From Hymenobacter piscis (lineage in GTDB: Bacteria > Bacteroidota > Bacteroidia > Cytophagales > Hymenobacteraceae): 64,000 nucleotides of DNA. The DNA is taken from assembly GCF_018760735.1 (NCBI RefSeq), contig NZ_JAHHZN010000008.1, positions 124,001 to 188,000 on the forward strand, in the 5' to 3' direction. The notes under the pieces are model-generated. The model saw nothing but the letters and a program-made list of their open reading frames with translations. It was not told the origin of the DNA and searched no databases. The translations under genes and the position numbers were made by a program. Position 1 is the first letter of the stretch, and each line of letters starts with the position of its first letter. This document shows, in pieces, positions 8,486-16,803 of this stretch.

Positions 8486-10405
8486 ATGTCCACTCTGCAA
8501 GCCGTCCATAACATCCCCGAAATCTGCGCGCAGCTGGGCATTACCGACGTGGTGTTGTCGCCGGGGAGCCGGTGCGCGCCCCTGACCATTGCCTTCGCCC
8601 GCCACCCTGCCATTACGGTGCGCACGGTGCCCGATGAGCGGGCCGCCGCCTTCATTGGCCTCGGGCTGGCCCAGTCCCAGCGGCGGGCCGTGGCGTTGGT
8701 CTGCACCTCCGGCACGGCGGGCCTCAACTACGCCCCGGCCGTGGCAGAAGCCTTTTTCCAGCAGATTCCGCTGGTGGTGTTCACCGCCGACCGCCCCCCG
8801 GAGTGGATTGACCAGCTCGACGGCCAGACCATCCGCCAGACCAACCTCTACGGCGTGCACGCCAAGGGCGCCTTCACCTTTCCCACCGACACCACCCACC
8901 CCGACGCCCGGTGGCACGCCGCCCGCCTCGTGAGCGAGGCCATCACCCTGGCCGAGCAGTTTCCGGCCGGGCCGGTGCAGGTGAACGTGCCGCTGCGGGA
9001 GCCGTTCTACCCTAAGGCCGACGAGGAGCTGACCTTCGGGCCGGTAAAAGTAACGCGGGAGCTGCCCGGCCGCCCCCAGTTGCCCGCCGCCGTCCTGCGG
9101 GAGCTGGCCGATACCCTGCGCGCCACCAGCCGCGTGCTGGTAGTGGCCGGCCAGCACCCCGCCGATACAGACTTGCAGCTCGCCCTGCACCAGTTTGCCG
9201 CCGCCTGGCAGGTACCGGTGGTGGGCGACCTGATTGCCAACCTGCACCAGCCCGCCGCCGCCAGCTACGACCAGCGCCTGCTCCCCCTGGGCCGCCAGGA
9301 TGTGTTCATGGCCGTGCCCGAGGCGGGCCTCAAGGAGGCCCTGCGGCCCGAGCTGCTCATCACCTTCGGCCAGTCGCTCATCTCCAAGGCCCTCAAGCTC
9401 TACCTGCGCCAGCACCGCCCGGCCCAACACTGGCACATCCAGGCCGCCGGTCCCGTCGCCGACACTTTCCAGGCCTTGACCCAGGTGGTGCGCCTGGAGC
9501 CCGCGGACTTCTTCGCGGCGTTGACCTCACCCCCCAACCCCCTCTCCTCAGGAGAGGGGGAGCCTGACATCAACAGCCCTAAAGCAGTCCGTCAGAACAT
9601 TCCCCCTCTCCCCGAGGAGAGGGGGGCGGCCCCGGAGGGGTCCCGTGAGGTGATGCCCCAGGATGCCACCCGCGTGGCCCCGCGGCCCCGCCTGACCTGG
9701 CCCGTATCGGCGGAGGGCGGCACCGAAAAAGCGGCTTACCTGCGCCCCTGGCTGGCGGCCGAGAACTGGGCCACCGGCTTTTTAGCAGAGTTCATGCAGC
9801 GGCCCGACCAGCCGTTCAACGAGTTTTCGGCTATTCACAGGGTGTTGCAGCAGCTGCCCGCGCGGGCGGCCCTGCACCTGGCCAACAGCATGGCCGTGCG
9901 CTACGCCAACATTCTGGGGCTGCCGGCGGGCCACGCGGCCGAAATCTTCGCCAACCGGGGCACCAGCGGCATTGATGGGTGCACCAGCACGGCCGTGGGC
10001 AGCGCCCTGGCCCGGCCCGGGCGGCCCACCGTACTGCTCACCGGCGACGTGGCCTTTTTCTACGACCGCAACGCGTTCTGGCACAACTACCCGGTGCCCA
10101 ACCTGCGGGTGGTGCTGCTCAACAACCACGCGGGCGGCATTTTTCGCCTCATTGAGGGGCCCCGCCAGCAGCCGGAGCTGGAGGAGTTTTTCGAGACACG
10201 CCAGCCGCTCACGGCCGCCAATACGGCCCGGGATTTTGGGCTGCGCTACTTCCCGGTGGCGGATTTTTCTGAACTAGAGTCGGTGCTACCGGTTTTCTTT
10301 GCAGCGGAAGGCGGCGCGGCCCTGCTCGAAATCACCACCGACAGCCCGACCAATGCCGCCTTCTTCGACCATTACCGGAACGCGGTAAAATCGTCCTTTT
10401 CCTAA
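8486..10405 (+). CDS. menD: SEPHCHC synthase (MenD), carrying an in-frame repeat insertion
   Basis: The 639-residue thiamine-diphosphate enzyme joins isochorismate and 2-oxoglutarate to give SEPHCHC. N-terminal ThDP-family motifs are clear (LSPGSRCAPLT, RAAAFIGLGLA, CTSGTAGLNYAPAV) and the cofactor-binding C-terminal domain is intact (ANRGTSGIDGCTSTAVG, LLTGDVAFFYDRNAFW, LLNNHAGGIF). MenD proteins are usually about 550-600 residues. The extra length lies at about residues 347-389, encoded by DNA 9524-9651, and reads LTSPPNPLSSGEGE...PPLPEERGAAPEGS, a translation of the family B intergenic palindrome. It falls between the middle and C-terminal domains, where a linker could tolerate it. The insertion keeps the frame and adds no stop. 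Confidence 0.95.
   Translation: MSTLQAVHNIPEICAQLGITDVVLSPGSRCAPLTIAFARHPAITVRTVPDERAAAFIGLGLAQSQRRAVALVCTSGTAGLNYAPAVAEAFFQQIPLVVFTADRPPEWIDQLDGQTIRQTNLYGVHAKGAFTFPTDTTHPDARWHAARLVSEAITLAEQFPAGPVQVNVPLREPFYPKADEELTFGPVKVTRELPGRPQLPAAVLRELADTLRATSRVLVVAGQHPADTDLQLALHQFAAAWQVPVVGDLIANLHQPAAASYDQRLLPLGRQDVFMAVPEAGLKEALRPELLITFGQSLISKALKLYLRQHRPAQHWHIQAAGPVADTFQALTQVVRLEPADFFAALTSPPNPLSSGEGEPDINSPKAVRQNIPPLPEERGAAPEGSREVMPQDATRVAPRPRLTWPVSAEGGTEKAAYLRPWLAAENWATGFLAEFMQRPDQPFNEFSAIHRVLQQLPARAALHLANSMAVRYANILGLPAGHAAEIFANRGTSGIDGCTSTAVGSALARPGRPTVLLTGDVAFFYDRNAFWHNYPVPNLRVVLLNNHAGGIFRLIEGPRQQPELEEFFETRQPLTAANTARDFGLRYFPVADFSELESVLPVFFAAEGGAALLEITTDSPTNAAFFDHYRNAVKSSFS
9524..9651. repeat. Family B palindrome inside the menD coding sequence
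   Basis: The outer ends ACCTCAC (9524-9530) and GTGAGGT (9645-9651) are complementary and enclose two hairpins (CCCCCTCTCC/GGAGAGGGGG type) at about 9537-9560 and 9601-9625. Order and spacing match the intergenic copy at 1803-1932. It spans about 43 codons of menD without a stop. Confidence 0.88.
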
Positions 10406-10523
10406 CTGACCTCTTACGCTGACGAAGCAAGCATCTGCCCACGGCTGCTTTCGTTGGCTTATTCCCCACCTTGCGGCGCGGACGTGGTAAGATGCTTCGC
10501 TTCGCTTAGAACGCCCCCCTTTT

Positions 10524-11348
10524 ATGGCTGAACAAATCACCTGGACTCCCATCAAGGAGTTTAAAGAAATCCTCTTCACCCAGCACGGCGGCATTGCCAA
10601 AATCAGCATCAACCGCCCCCAGGTGCACAACGCCTTCACCCCGCTCACGGTGCAGGAGATGATTGAGGCCATGCACATCTGCCGCGACCGGACCGATATC
10701 GGGGTGGTGATTCTGACGGGCGAGGGCGGCAAGGCCTTCTGCTCGGGCGGCGACCAGAGCGTGCGTGGCCACGGCGGCTACGTGGGCGACGACGCCGTGC
10801 CCCGCCTCAACGTGCTCGATCTGCAGAAACTCATCCGCTCCCTGCCCAAGCCCGTCATTGCCATGGTGGCCGGCTGGGCCATCGGGGGCGGCCACGTGCT
10901 GCACGTGGTCTGCGACCTGACCATTGCCGCCGACAACGCCCGCTTCGGCCAGACCGGCCCGAAAGTGGGTTCGTTTGATGGCGGTTTCGGTGCCTCTTAC
11001 CTGGCGCGTATCGTGGGTCAGAAGAAGGCCCGCGAAATCTGGTTCCTCTGCGACCAGTACGATGCCCAGGAGGCCCTCGACATGGGCCTGGTGAACAAGG
11101 TGGTGCCCCTGGCCGAGCTGGAGGCGGCTACCGTGAGCTGGTGCCACAAAATCCTGCAGAAGAGCCCGCTCTCACTGCGGATGCTCAAATCCAGCTTCAA
11201 CGCCGAGCTCGACGGCCAGGCCGGCATTCAGGAGCTGGCCGGCAACGCCACCCTGCTTTACTACCTGAGCGAGGAAGCCAAGGAAGGCCGCAACGCCTTC
11301 GTGGAGAAGCGCCAGCCCGACTTCGACAAGTATCCCAAGTTCCCGTAA
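10524..11348 (+). CDS. menB: 1,4-dihydroxy-2-naphthoyl-CoA synthase
   Basis: The 274-residue crotonase-fold enzyme closes the second ring of the naphthoquinone from o-succinylbenzoyl-CoA. The family motifs are [29 protein letters not shown] (oxyanion loop), [20 protein letters not shown], and [20 protein letters not shown], whose Ser and Asp are conserved in Men[10 protein letters not shown] and the C-terminal [19 protein letters not shown] are also typical of MenB rather than other enoyl-CoA hydratases. It follows menD after a gap holding a decayed repeat (about 10430-10505). The next biosynthetic gene, menE, lies more than 1.1 kb downstream after two unrelated small genes. Confidence 0.96.
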   Translation: MAEQITWTPIKEFKEILFTQHGGIAKISINRPQVHNAFTPLTVQEMIEAMHICRDRTDIGVVILTGEGGKAFCSGGDQSVRGHGGYVGDDAVPRLNVLDLQKLIRSLPKPVIAMVAGWAIGGGHVLHVVCDLTIAADNARFGQTGPKVGSFDGGFGASYLARIVGQKKAREIWFLCDQYDAQEALDMGLVNKVVPLAELEAATVSWCHKILQKSPLSLRMLKSSFNAELDGQAGIQELAGNATLLYYLSEEAKEGRNAFVEKRQPDFDKYPKFP

Positions 11349-11445
11349 CCGGAGCGGCATCTGGTCACCGAAAGAACCGGCCAAGCTGGCTTCTGCGGGC
11401 TTTTTTACGCCTTTTTCACCCTCGTCCGTCTCTTGTATTTACCTG

Positions 11446-11796
11446 ATGAAATCCTTATTGCTCCTGCTGCTGCTCAGCACGGCCCCGGTCACTGCAGCGC
11501 TGGCCCAGTCGGCTCCCAAAGCTGCGGCCACCCCCGATAAAACCCAGCCGGTGCAGGTGGTGGAGGCCGCCTGCGGGCAGTGCCGCCTGGACCTGCCGGG
11601 CAAAAGCTGCGACCTGGCCGTACGCATCGAGGGCAAGAGCTACTTCGTGGACGGCACCACCGTGGACTCCCACGGCGACGCGCACGCCGCGGACGGGTTC
11701 TGCCAGAAAATCCGCAGAGCCGAGGTGCAGGGGCAAGTGGTGAACGACCGGTTTGTGGCTACCTACTTCCGGCTGTTGCCCGAAACGGCCCGGTAA
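11446..11796 (+). CDS. Small secreted Cys-rich protein (possibly DUF6370 family)
   Basis: The 116-residue protein starts MKSLLLLLLLSTAPVTAALA, a clear signal peptide cut near ALAQ at 20-21. The mature part has VVEAACGQCRLDLPGKSC, GKSYFVDGTTVD, HGDAHAADGFCQKIRRAEVQG and four cysteines (CGQC plus two singles), which could form disulfides or bind a metal. I recall a small Bacteroidota family with this pattern annotated DUF6370, but this could not be checked. Function is unknown; the envelope location is inferred from the signal. It sits between menB and menE, with a terminator hairpin right after it. Confidence 0.8.
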   Translation: MKSLLLLLLLSTAPVTAALAQSAPKAAATPDKTQPVQVVEAACGQCRLDLPGKSCDLAVRIEGKSYFVDGTTVDSHGDAHAADGFCQKIRRAEVQGQVVNDRFVATYFRLLPETAR

Positions 11797-11823
11797 CCGG
11801 CGCGCCGGATTGATTTACCGAGT

Positions 11824-11863
11824 AAAACGCCGCGCCACCCGGGAAGGGGTAGCGCGGCGTTTT
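11824..11863 (+). terminator. Hairpin terminator after the small Cys-rich gene
   Basis: AAAACGCCGCGC (from 11824) pairs with GCGCGGCGTTTT (to 11863) around a 16-nt loop, ending in a T-run. It lies 28 bp past the stop at 11796. Confidence 0.8.
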
Positions 11864-12026
11864 GGCAATGCACGAGCCGGCAAGGAGTGGAATCAGGGGC
11901 CGCGGCCGACGTGGGAGGTGCCATGTAGCCGGGTGTTTTGCTTGCCTCGGCTTCTGGAATAGGGCCGCTACCACAAATTTATTCTCGTGCCTGTTGCCGG
12001 CAGTAGCCCCCACCCCCATACAGACC

Positions 12027-12060
12027 AAGGCCCGTCCGTGCAGCGTTGCGGACGGGCCTT
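12027..12060. terminator. Perfect 12-bp hairpin, probable terminator of the small minus-strand gene
   Basis: AAGGCCCGTCCG and its exact complement surround a 10-nt loop. It lies about 70 bp beyond the stop of the gene ending at 12133. The T-tract is weak, so termination is inferred from position. Confidence 0.6.
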
Positions 12061-12132
12061 GTTGGCGGACGAATACAGCCGAACGACGTGCCGAGCTTGC
12101 CGGGGACGGACGTGCTGCCGGGTCTTGCGGCC

Positions 12133-12336
12133 CTAAAAGATGGAGCCCAGGGCGCGGCAGGCCTCGCACCAGCCGTAGAAGTCGCGCATGCGCCGGTCGT
12201 GGCGCTCCTGCTTGCGGCGCAGGCGTACGGCCTCGGCGGCGGCGCGCAGGTCGGTGAGGCGGTGGCGGACGGTGAGGTAGCGGCGGAAAACGAAGGTGCG
12301 GGCCAGGGCAAACGGACTCACGGGCTGGGCAGACAT
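12133..12336 (-). CDS. Small basic hypothetical protein
   Basis: The 67-residue frame runs from an ATG at 12334-12336 and is read on the opposite strand to the men genes. It is rich in Arg and Leu with a predicted long helix (VRHRLTDLRAAAEAVRLRRKQERHDRRMRD) and ends YGWCEACRALGSIF, including a CxxC pair. No family is recognised. Support for its being real comes from the hairpin beyond its stop and the absence of any competing gene; codon usage resembles the neighbours. It could be a conserved genus-level small protein. Function unknown. Confidence 0.5.
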   Translation of the reverse strand: MSAQPVSPFALARTFVFRRYLTVRHRLTDLRAAAEAVRLRRKQERHDRRMRDFYGWCEACRALGSIF

Positions 12337-12499
12337 GGCGGGGCGCGGTTGGTGAAAAGCTTAAGATACGACTTTAATCCCCTCATTGTCAAGTCCAATT
12401 GCGCCACCAGCCGCCCCAACACAACCCGGCGGTTGGGGTTGTGGTTGTTTCTGGAAACCTTTGCGCCCAGACCTCCTGCTTCTTCCCAGCCCCCTGCCC

Positions 12500-13624
12500 A
12501 TGCCGGCTCCCGATTCCAGCCCCCTGCTTCCCGATTCGCTGCTGCTCAACGGCCGCGAGTTCCGCTACGCCGACATCCGGCAGTACCCTGCCAACGCCCC
12601 CCGGGACCTGAACGGCTACGAGGCCCGGGTGCTGGATTTCGTGCGCCAGTGGCTCAACGGAGCTCAGGAATTCGGGTTGCGCACCTCCGGCTCCACCGGC
12701 CAGCCCCAGCTGGTGCAGATGAAGCGCCGCCAGCTCGAAGCCTCCGCCCGCCGCACCGGCGACTACTTCGACCTGGGGCCCGGCGACCGGATGCTGGTGT
12801 GCCTGAACTGCGAGTTTGTGGGCGGGCTGATGATGCTCGTGCGCGGGCTGGAGCGGAATATGCACCTGACCATTGTGGAGCCCCAGGCCGACCCGCTGGC
12901 TTTGGTGCCCACTGCGGCCGAGTTCGACTTTGCTTCCTTCGTGCCCCTGCAGCTGCGGGCCGTGCTGGCCGCCGGCCACGCCCCGCGCCTGAACCGGATG
13001 CGCGCCATTCTGGTGGGCGGGGCGGCCGTGGAGCGCAGCCTGGAGCGGGAGCTGCAGGCGCTGCGGGTGCCCCTCTACCTCACCTACGGCATGACGGAAA
13101 CGGCCTCCCACATTGCCCTGCGCCGCCTCAACGGCCCCCAGGCCCAGGCCAGCTACCGGGTGCTGCCCGGCGTTACGGTGGGTCAGGATGCCCGCGGCTG
13201 CCTCACCGTACGCGCCGACGTAACCGATAACCAGCTCATCACCACCAATGACCGCATCACGCTGGCCGACGACGCCCAGACGTTCGAGTGGCTGGGGCGG
13301 GTTGATTTCGTGATTAACAGCGGGGGCGTGAAGGTGCAGGCCGAAAAGGTGGAGCAGGTGCTGGAAGTGGCCCTCACGGAGCTGGGCCTGCCCCACCGCG
13401 CCTTCGTGGCCGGCCGGCCCGACAAGCGCCTGGGCGAGCAGGTCACCGCCTTCCTCGAAGGGCCCACCCTCCCTGAGGCTCAGCAGCGCCAGCTCCTGGC
13501 CCTGCTGGGCGGCCGCCTTGCCAAGTACGAAGTGCCCCGGGAGCTGGTGTTCCTGCCCGCCTTCCGCACCACTGCCTCCGGCAAGCTCGACCGCCCCGCC
13601 ACCCTGCGCAGCCTGAAGCGGTAA
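12500..13624 (+). CDS. menE: o-Succinylbenzoate-CoA ligase (AMP-binding enzyme)
   Basis: Starting at the ATG at 12500 the protein has 374 residues; the frame is open upstream but that part is proline- and tryptophan-rich and unlike the family. The ATP-binding loop is RTSGSTGQPQ near residue 58, followed by YLTYGMTETASHIALRRL (A5 region), WLGRVDFVINSGGVKVQAEKVE (A7/A8), and the catalytic Lys in RTTASGKLDRP near the end. It adenylates o-succinylbenzoate and forms its CoA thioester, the substrate of MenB. The length is short for MenE (often about 450) because the N-terminal domain is reduced, a form I believe is common in Bacteroidota. It lies apart from menB. Confidence 0.9.
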   Translation: MPAPDSSPLLPDSLLLNGREFRYADIRQYPANAPRDLNGYEARVLDFVRQWLNGAQEFGLRTSGSTGQPQLVQMKRRQLEASARRTGDYFDLGPGDRMLVCLNCEFVGGLMMLVRGLERNMHLTIVEPQADPLALVPTAAEFDFASFVPLQLRAVLAAGHAPRLNRMRAILVGGAAVERSLERELQALRVPLYLTYGMTETASHIALRRLNGPQAQASYRVLPGVTVGQDARGCLTVRADVTDNQLITTNDRITLADDAQTFEWLGRVDFVINSGGVKVQAEKVEQVLEVALTELGLPHRAFVAGRPDKRLGEQVTAFLEGPTLPEAQQRQLLALLGGRLAKYEVPRELVFLPAFRTTASGKLDRPATLRSLKR

Positions 13625-13660
13625 CCGGGGGTCCAGGGGGCTGAGAGGCTAGAAGAAGTC

Positions 13661-13774
13661 CTGTCATCCTGAGCATTCCGCGCATCAAGCGGCGACGAAG
13701 GACCTTGTATCCCAACAGCAGGTGGTGCAAGGTCCTTCGTCGCCGCTTGATGCGCGGAATGCTCAGGATGACAG
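13661..13774. repeat. Family A inverted repeat with perfect 47-bp arms
   Basis: 13661-13707 and 13728-13774 are exact reverse complements around a 20-nt loop; the arms start CTGTCATCCTGAGC. The outer flanks add partial inverted GACCCTCAGTCCCC phrases up to about 13631 and 13812. The element lies between menE and the dipeptidyl peptidase gene. Confidence 0.93.
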
Positions 13775-13879
13775 TTTTTGTCTTGTACCCCCAGACCCTC
13801 AGTCCCCCATTACCCCAGTCCCTAGCAATTGTGAAATTATCCGTTGATTTGTACAAGTTCCTTTTCTAGTTCCCCGTTC

Positions 13880-16042
13880 ATGACTCCCACTCGCTTCTCG
13901 GCGGCGGTGCTCCTGTTGCTCACGCAACTCGGCAGCGGCTGCGCCAGCACTTCCACCACAACCACCCCACCTACCGCCGCCGTCAGCACCGCCACGGCCG
14001 ATGCCGTGAACCAGCTGGGCGCGGCTACGGCCGCCGCCCCGGCGGTACCTGCTCAGCCGCCCTTCAAAGTGGTGCTGGAGCAATTCGCCGACCTGCGCAT
14101 TCTGCGCTACCAGGTGCCCGGCTTCGAGCAGTTGGAGCCCCGCCAGAAGGAGCTGCTGTACTATCTGTACGAGGCGGCCCTGAGCGGGCGCGACATCATT
14201 TACGACCAGAACTACAAGCATAACCTGCGCGTGCGCCGCACCCTGGAGGCCGTGTGGCAGGCCAACGAGGACCGTCGCACCGCCAGCACCAACCAGACCC
14301 AGATCGACCAGGCCGAGAAGTTTGCCACCTATGCCAAGCGCGTGTGGTTCAGCAACGGCATCCACCACCACTACAGCACCCGCAAGTTCGTGCCCGAAAG
14401 CACGCCGGCTTACTTCCGGGAGCTGATTTTCGCCACCGACTCCAAGCTGCTACCCCTGGAAAAGGGCGAATCGGTGACCAAGTTTCTGGCCACGATGACG
14501 CCCATTATCTTCGACCCCACCGTGGCCCCCAAGCGGGTGAACCAGGAAGCCGGCCAGGATTTGGTGAAGACCTCGGCCACCAACTTCTACGAAGGTGTTT
14601 CGCAGGCCGAAGTAGAGTCGTTTTACAAGAAGAAAATCAATCCCAAGGACGCCACGCCCATTTCCTACGGCCTGAACTCCAAGCTGGTGAAGGACCGTCA
14701 GAACCGGATTACGGAGCGCGTCTGGCGCACCGAGGGCATGTACGGCGAGGCCCTGACCAAGGTGGTCTTCTGGCTCAAGAAGGCCATGGACGTGACCGAC
14801 ACGCCCGAGCAGAAGCTGGCCCTGCAGAAGCTGGTGGAATTCTACCAGACCGGCGACCTGAAGAAGTGGGACGAGTACAACATTGCCTGGGTGCACGATA
14901 CCAAGTCGCGCACCGATGTGGTGAACGGCTTTATTGAGGTCTACGGCGACCCGCTGGGCTACCGCGCCAGCTACGAGTCGGTGGTGTCGTTCAAGGATCT
15001 GGAGGCCACCAAGCGCATCCAGGCCATCGGCGACGAGGCCCAGTGGTTCGAGGACAACTCGCCCATCAAGCCCGAGCACAAGAAGCAGAACGTGGTGGGC
15101 ATCACGGCCAAGGTGATTACGGTGGTGGTGGAAGGTGGCGACGCGGCCCCCGGCACGCCCATCGGCATCAACCTGCCCAATGCCACCTGGATTCGCAAGG
15201 AGCACGGCTCCAAATCGGTGAACCTGGGCAACATCGTGGATGCCTACGGGGCGGCCGACGCGGGCGGGATGCTGGAGGAATTCGCCTTTGATGAAGCCGA
15301 GCAGGAGCGGGCCCGGCAGTATTCCGGCCTGGCCGGCAAGCTCCACACCGACATGCACGAGGTCATCGGGCACGCCTCGGGCCAGATCAACAAGGGCGTG
15401 GGTACGCCCAAGGAAACCCTGAAAAGCTACGCCTCGGCCCTGGAAGAAGCCCGCGCCGACCTCGTGGCCCTTTACTACCTGCCCGACCCCAAGCTGGTGC
15501 AGCTGGGCGTGGTCCCCTCGGCCGACGTGGCCAAGGCCGAGTACGACAGCTACATCCGCAACGGCCTGATGACCCAGCTCGTGCGCCTGCAGCTGGGTGA
15601 AACGGTGGAAGAAGCCCACATGCGCAACCGCCAGATGGTGGCCAAGTGGGCCTTCGAGAAGGGCAAAAAGGACAACGTGATTGAGCGCGTGACCCGCGAG
15701 GGCAAAACCTACTTCCGCGTGACCGACTACGAGAAGCTGCGCGGCCTGTTCGGGCAGCTGCTGCGGGAGCTGCAGCGCATCACGAGCGAGGGCGACTACG
15801 CGGCCGGCAAGGCCCTGATAGAAACCTACGGCGTGAAAGTAGACCCTGTGCTGCACAAGGAAGTGCTGGCCCGCTACCAGAAGCTGGGCATTGCCCCCTA
15901 CGCCGGCTTCGTGCAGCCCCACCTTACCCCCGTCATGCGCGACGGTCAGATGGTAGACGTGAAGCTGGACTACCCCGCCAGCTTCAGCGAGCAAATGCTC
16001 GACTACGGCCGCAAGTACAAGCTCCTGCCGAATTTCAACTAG
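13880..16042 (+). CDS. Dipeptidyl peptidase III (peptidase family M49), lipoprotein
   Basis: The ATG at 13880 gives a 720-residue protein starting MTPTRFSAAVLLLLTQLGSGC, a signal peptide with a lipobox-like GSGC, so a lipid-anchored envelope enzyme is likely. An upstream in-frame start at 13844 would hide this signal. The zinc motif of M49, HExxxH, is HEVIGH at residues 493-498, and the second motif is EEARAD at 522-527 (EExxAD). The length matches bacterial DPP III. It removes dipeptides from the N-terminus of oligopeptides in a zinc-dependent way. Family A and phrase repeats border the gene on both sides, and no partner genes are evident. Confidence 0.92.
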   Translation: MTPTRFSAAVLLLLTQLGSGCASTSTTTTPPTAAVSTATADAVNQLGAATAAAPAVPAQPPFKVVLEQFADLRILRYQVPGFEQLEPRQKELLYYLYEAALSGRDIIYDQNYKHNLRVRRTLEAVWQANEDRRTASTNQTQIDQAEKFATYAKRVWFSNGIHHHYSTRKFVPESTPAYFRELIFATDSKLLPLEKGESVTKFLATMTPIIFDPTVAPKRVNQEAGQDLVKTSATNFYEGVSQAEVESFYKKKINPKDATPISYGLNSKLVKDRQNRITERVWRTEGMYGEALTKVVFWLKKAMDVTDTPEQKLALQKLVEFYQTGDLKKWDEYNIAWVHDTKSRTDVVNGFIEVYGDPLGYRASYESVVSFKDLEATKRIQAIGDEAQWFEDNSPIKPEHKKQNVVGITAKVITVVVEGGDAAPGTPIGINLPNATWIRKEHGSKSVNLGNIVDAYGAADAGGMLEEFAFDEAEQERARQYSGLAGKLHTDMHEVIGHASGQINKGVGTPKETLKSYASALEEARADLVALYYLPDPKLVQLGVVPSADVAKAEYDSYIRNGLMTQLVRLQLGETVEEAHMRNRQMVAKWAFEKGKKDNVIERVTREGKTYFRVTDYEKLRGLFGQLLRELQRITSEGDYAAGKALIETYGVKVDPVLHKEVLARYQKLGIAPYAGFVQPHLTPVMRDGQMVDVKLDYPASFSEQMLDYGRKYKLLPNFN

Positions 16043-16043
16043 G

Positions 16044-16158
16044 GTTTTGAGGGTCTGGGGGTCTGGGGAACTGAGTTGGTATATATTCATTCCCCAGACT
16101 CTCCGCTTCCCCCGCAACCCAGTTCCTCGAAACCCAGACCCTCAGTTCCCCACAACCC
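16044..16158. repeat. Inverted phrase repeat (GGTCTGGGGAACTGAG type)
   Basis: The left arm 16044-16077 starts right after the stop codon of the peptidase gene; the right arm, about 16115-16158, carries the complementary CCCAGACCCTCAGTTCCCC phrases and ends at the next ATG. Confidence 0.7.
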
Positions 16159-16159
16159 C

Positions 16160-16615
16160 ATGAAATACCTCTTCTCCTTCCTGCTGCTGGGCGCCAGCCT
16201 GGCGGCCGGTACTACCGCCCTGGCCCAAACGGCCCCGGCCAAGCCAGCCGCCGCGCCAGCCACGGTGATGGTGCAACCCGCCCGCTACGAATACTGCGAG
16301 CTGACCCACGTGGGCGTCATCAACAGCGGCACCGGCACCCCCGACAAAGGCAAAACCGAGGACATCTACGTGGATTTCGGCTACGGCTACGAGAAGCTGG
16401 GCGGCTCGGAGCAGATGAAGCGCGAGGCCGGCCGGCTCGAAGTATTTGCCACGCCCATCAGCGCCATCAACTACATGGGTGGCCTGGGCTGGGAAATCGT
16501 GCAGATTCTGGAAACGCCCGTCAACAGCCGCGCCGCCGCCGATGCCAGCCGGTACGTGCGCCGCTACGTGCTGCGCCGCGCCCTCTCGGCCAAAGCCCTC
16601 ACCCCCGGCCGGTAG
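16160..16615 (+). CDS. Small exported protein of unknown function
   Basis: The start at 16160 gives 151 residues beginning MKYLFSFLLLGASLAAGTTA with cleavage likely near ALAQ at 23-26; the upstream part of the frame is repeat DNA and was excluded. The mature region has YEYCELTHVGVINSGTG, DFGYGYEKLGGSEQM and ISAINYMGGLGWEIVQ, then an Arg-rich C-terminus (YVRRYVLRRAL). The GWEIVQ segment recalls small proteins of the DUF4177 type that measure about 60-100 residues, but this is only a resemblance. It probably acts in the periplasm. Function unknown. Confidence 0.8.
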   Translation: MKYLFSFLLLGASLAAGTTALAQTAPAKPAAAPATVMVQPARYEYCELTHVGVINSGTGTPDKGKTEDIYVDFGYGYEKLGGSEQMKREAGRLEVFATPISAINYMGGLGWEIVQILETPVNSRAAADASRYVRRYVLRRALSAKALTPGR

Positions 16616-16628
16616 CGGGGAATGCGTG

Positions 16629-16803
16629 ACTCGGTGAATGAGTGAAGTGGCGAATGAGTGAGCTGGGGAATGGACCTGTCATCCTGAGCGGAGCGAAGGA
16701 CCTTATCAAATAGAAAAGAGTCGTTATAAGAGCCTTTTTTACGGGATAAGGTCCTTCGCTCCGCTCAGGATGACAGGTCCATTCCCCAGCTCACTCATTC
16801 ACT
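16629..16803. repeat. Nested palindrome: GAATGAGTGAG phrase arms around a family A element
   Basis: The outer arms carry GAATGAGTGAGCTGGGGAATG phrases and their complement; the inner arms (16672-16728 region and 16742-16781) start GGACCTGTCATCCTGAG and match perfectly down to the loop. It fills the space between convergent genes ending at 16615 and 16791; the latter's stop codon lies in the right phrase arm. Confidence 0.9.

Noticed and set aside
10414..10513. Possible family A element between menD and menB
   Set aside because: GAAGCAAGCATCTGCC and GGTAAGATGCTTCGCTTCGC recall the family, but the arms do not pair well enough to call a copy; at most a decayed remnant.
11349..11445. Possible terminator after menB
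   Set aside because: A T-run follows GGCTTCTGCGGGC, but the preceding stem is too weak to call.
13631..13660. CTGAGAGG sequence recalling a TPP riboswitch motif
   Set aside because: The remaining conserved parts of the THI element are absent and the downstream gene is a peptidase; the match lies in a phrase repeat.
14450..16117. A 555-codon minus-strand frame over the dipeptidyl peptidase gene
   Set aside because: Antisense shadow; the plus-strand frame has the HExxxH and EExxAD zinc motifs.
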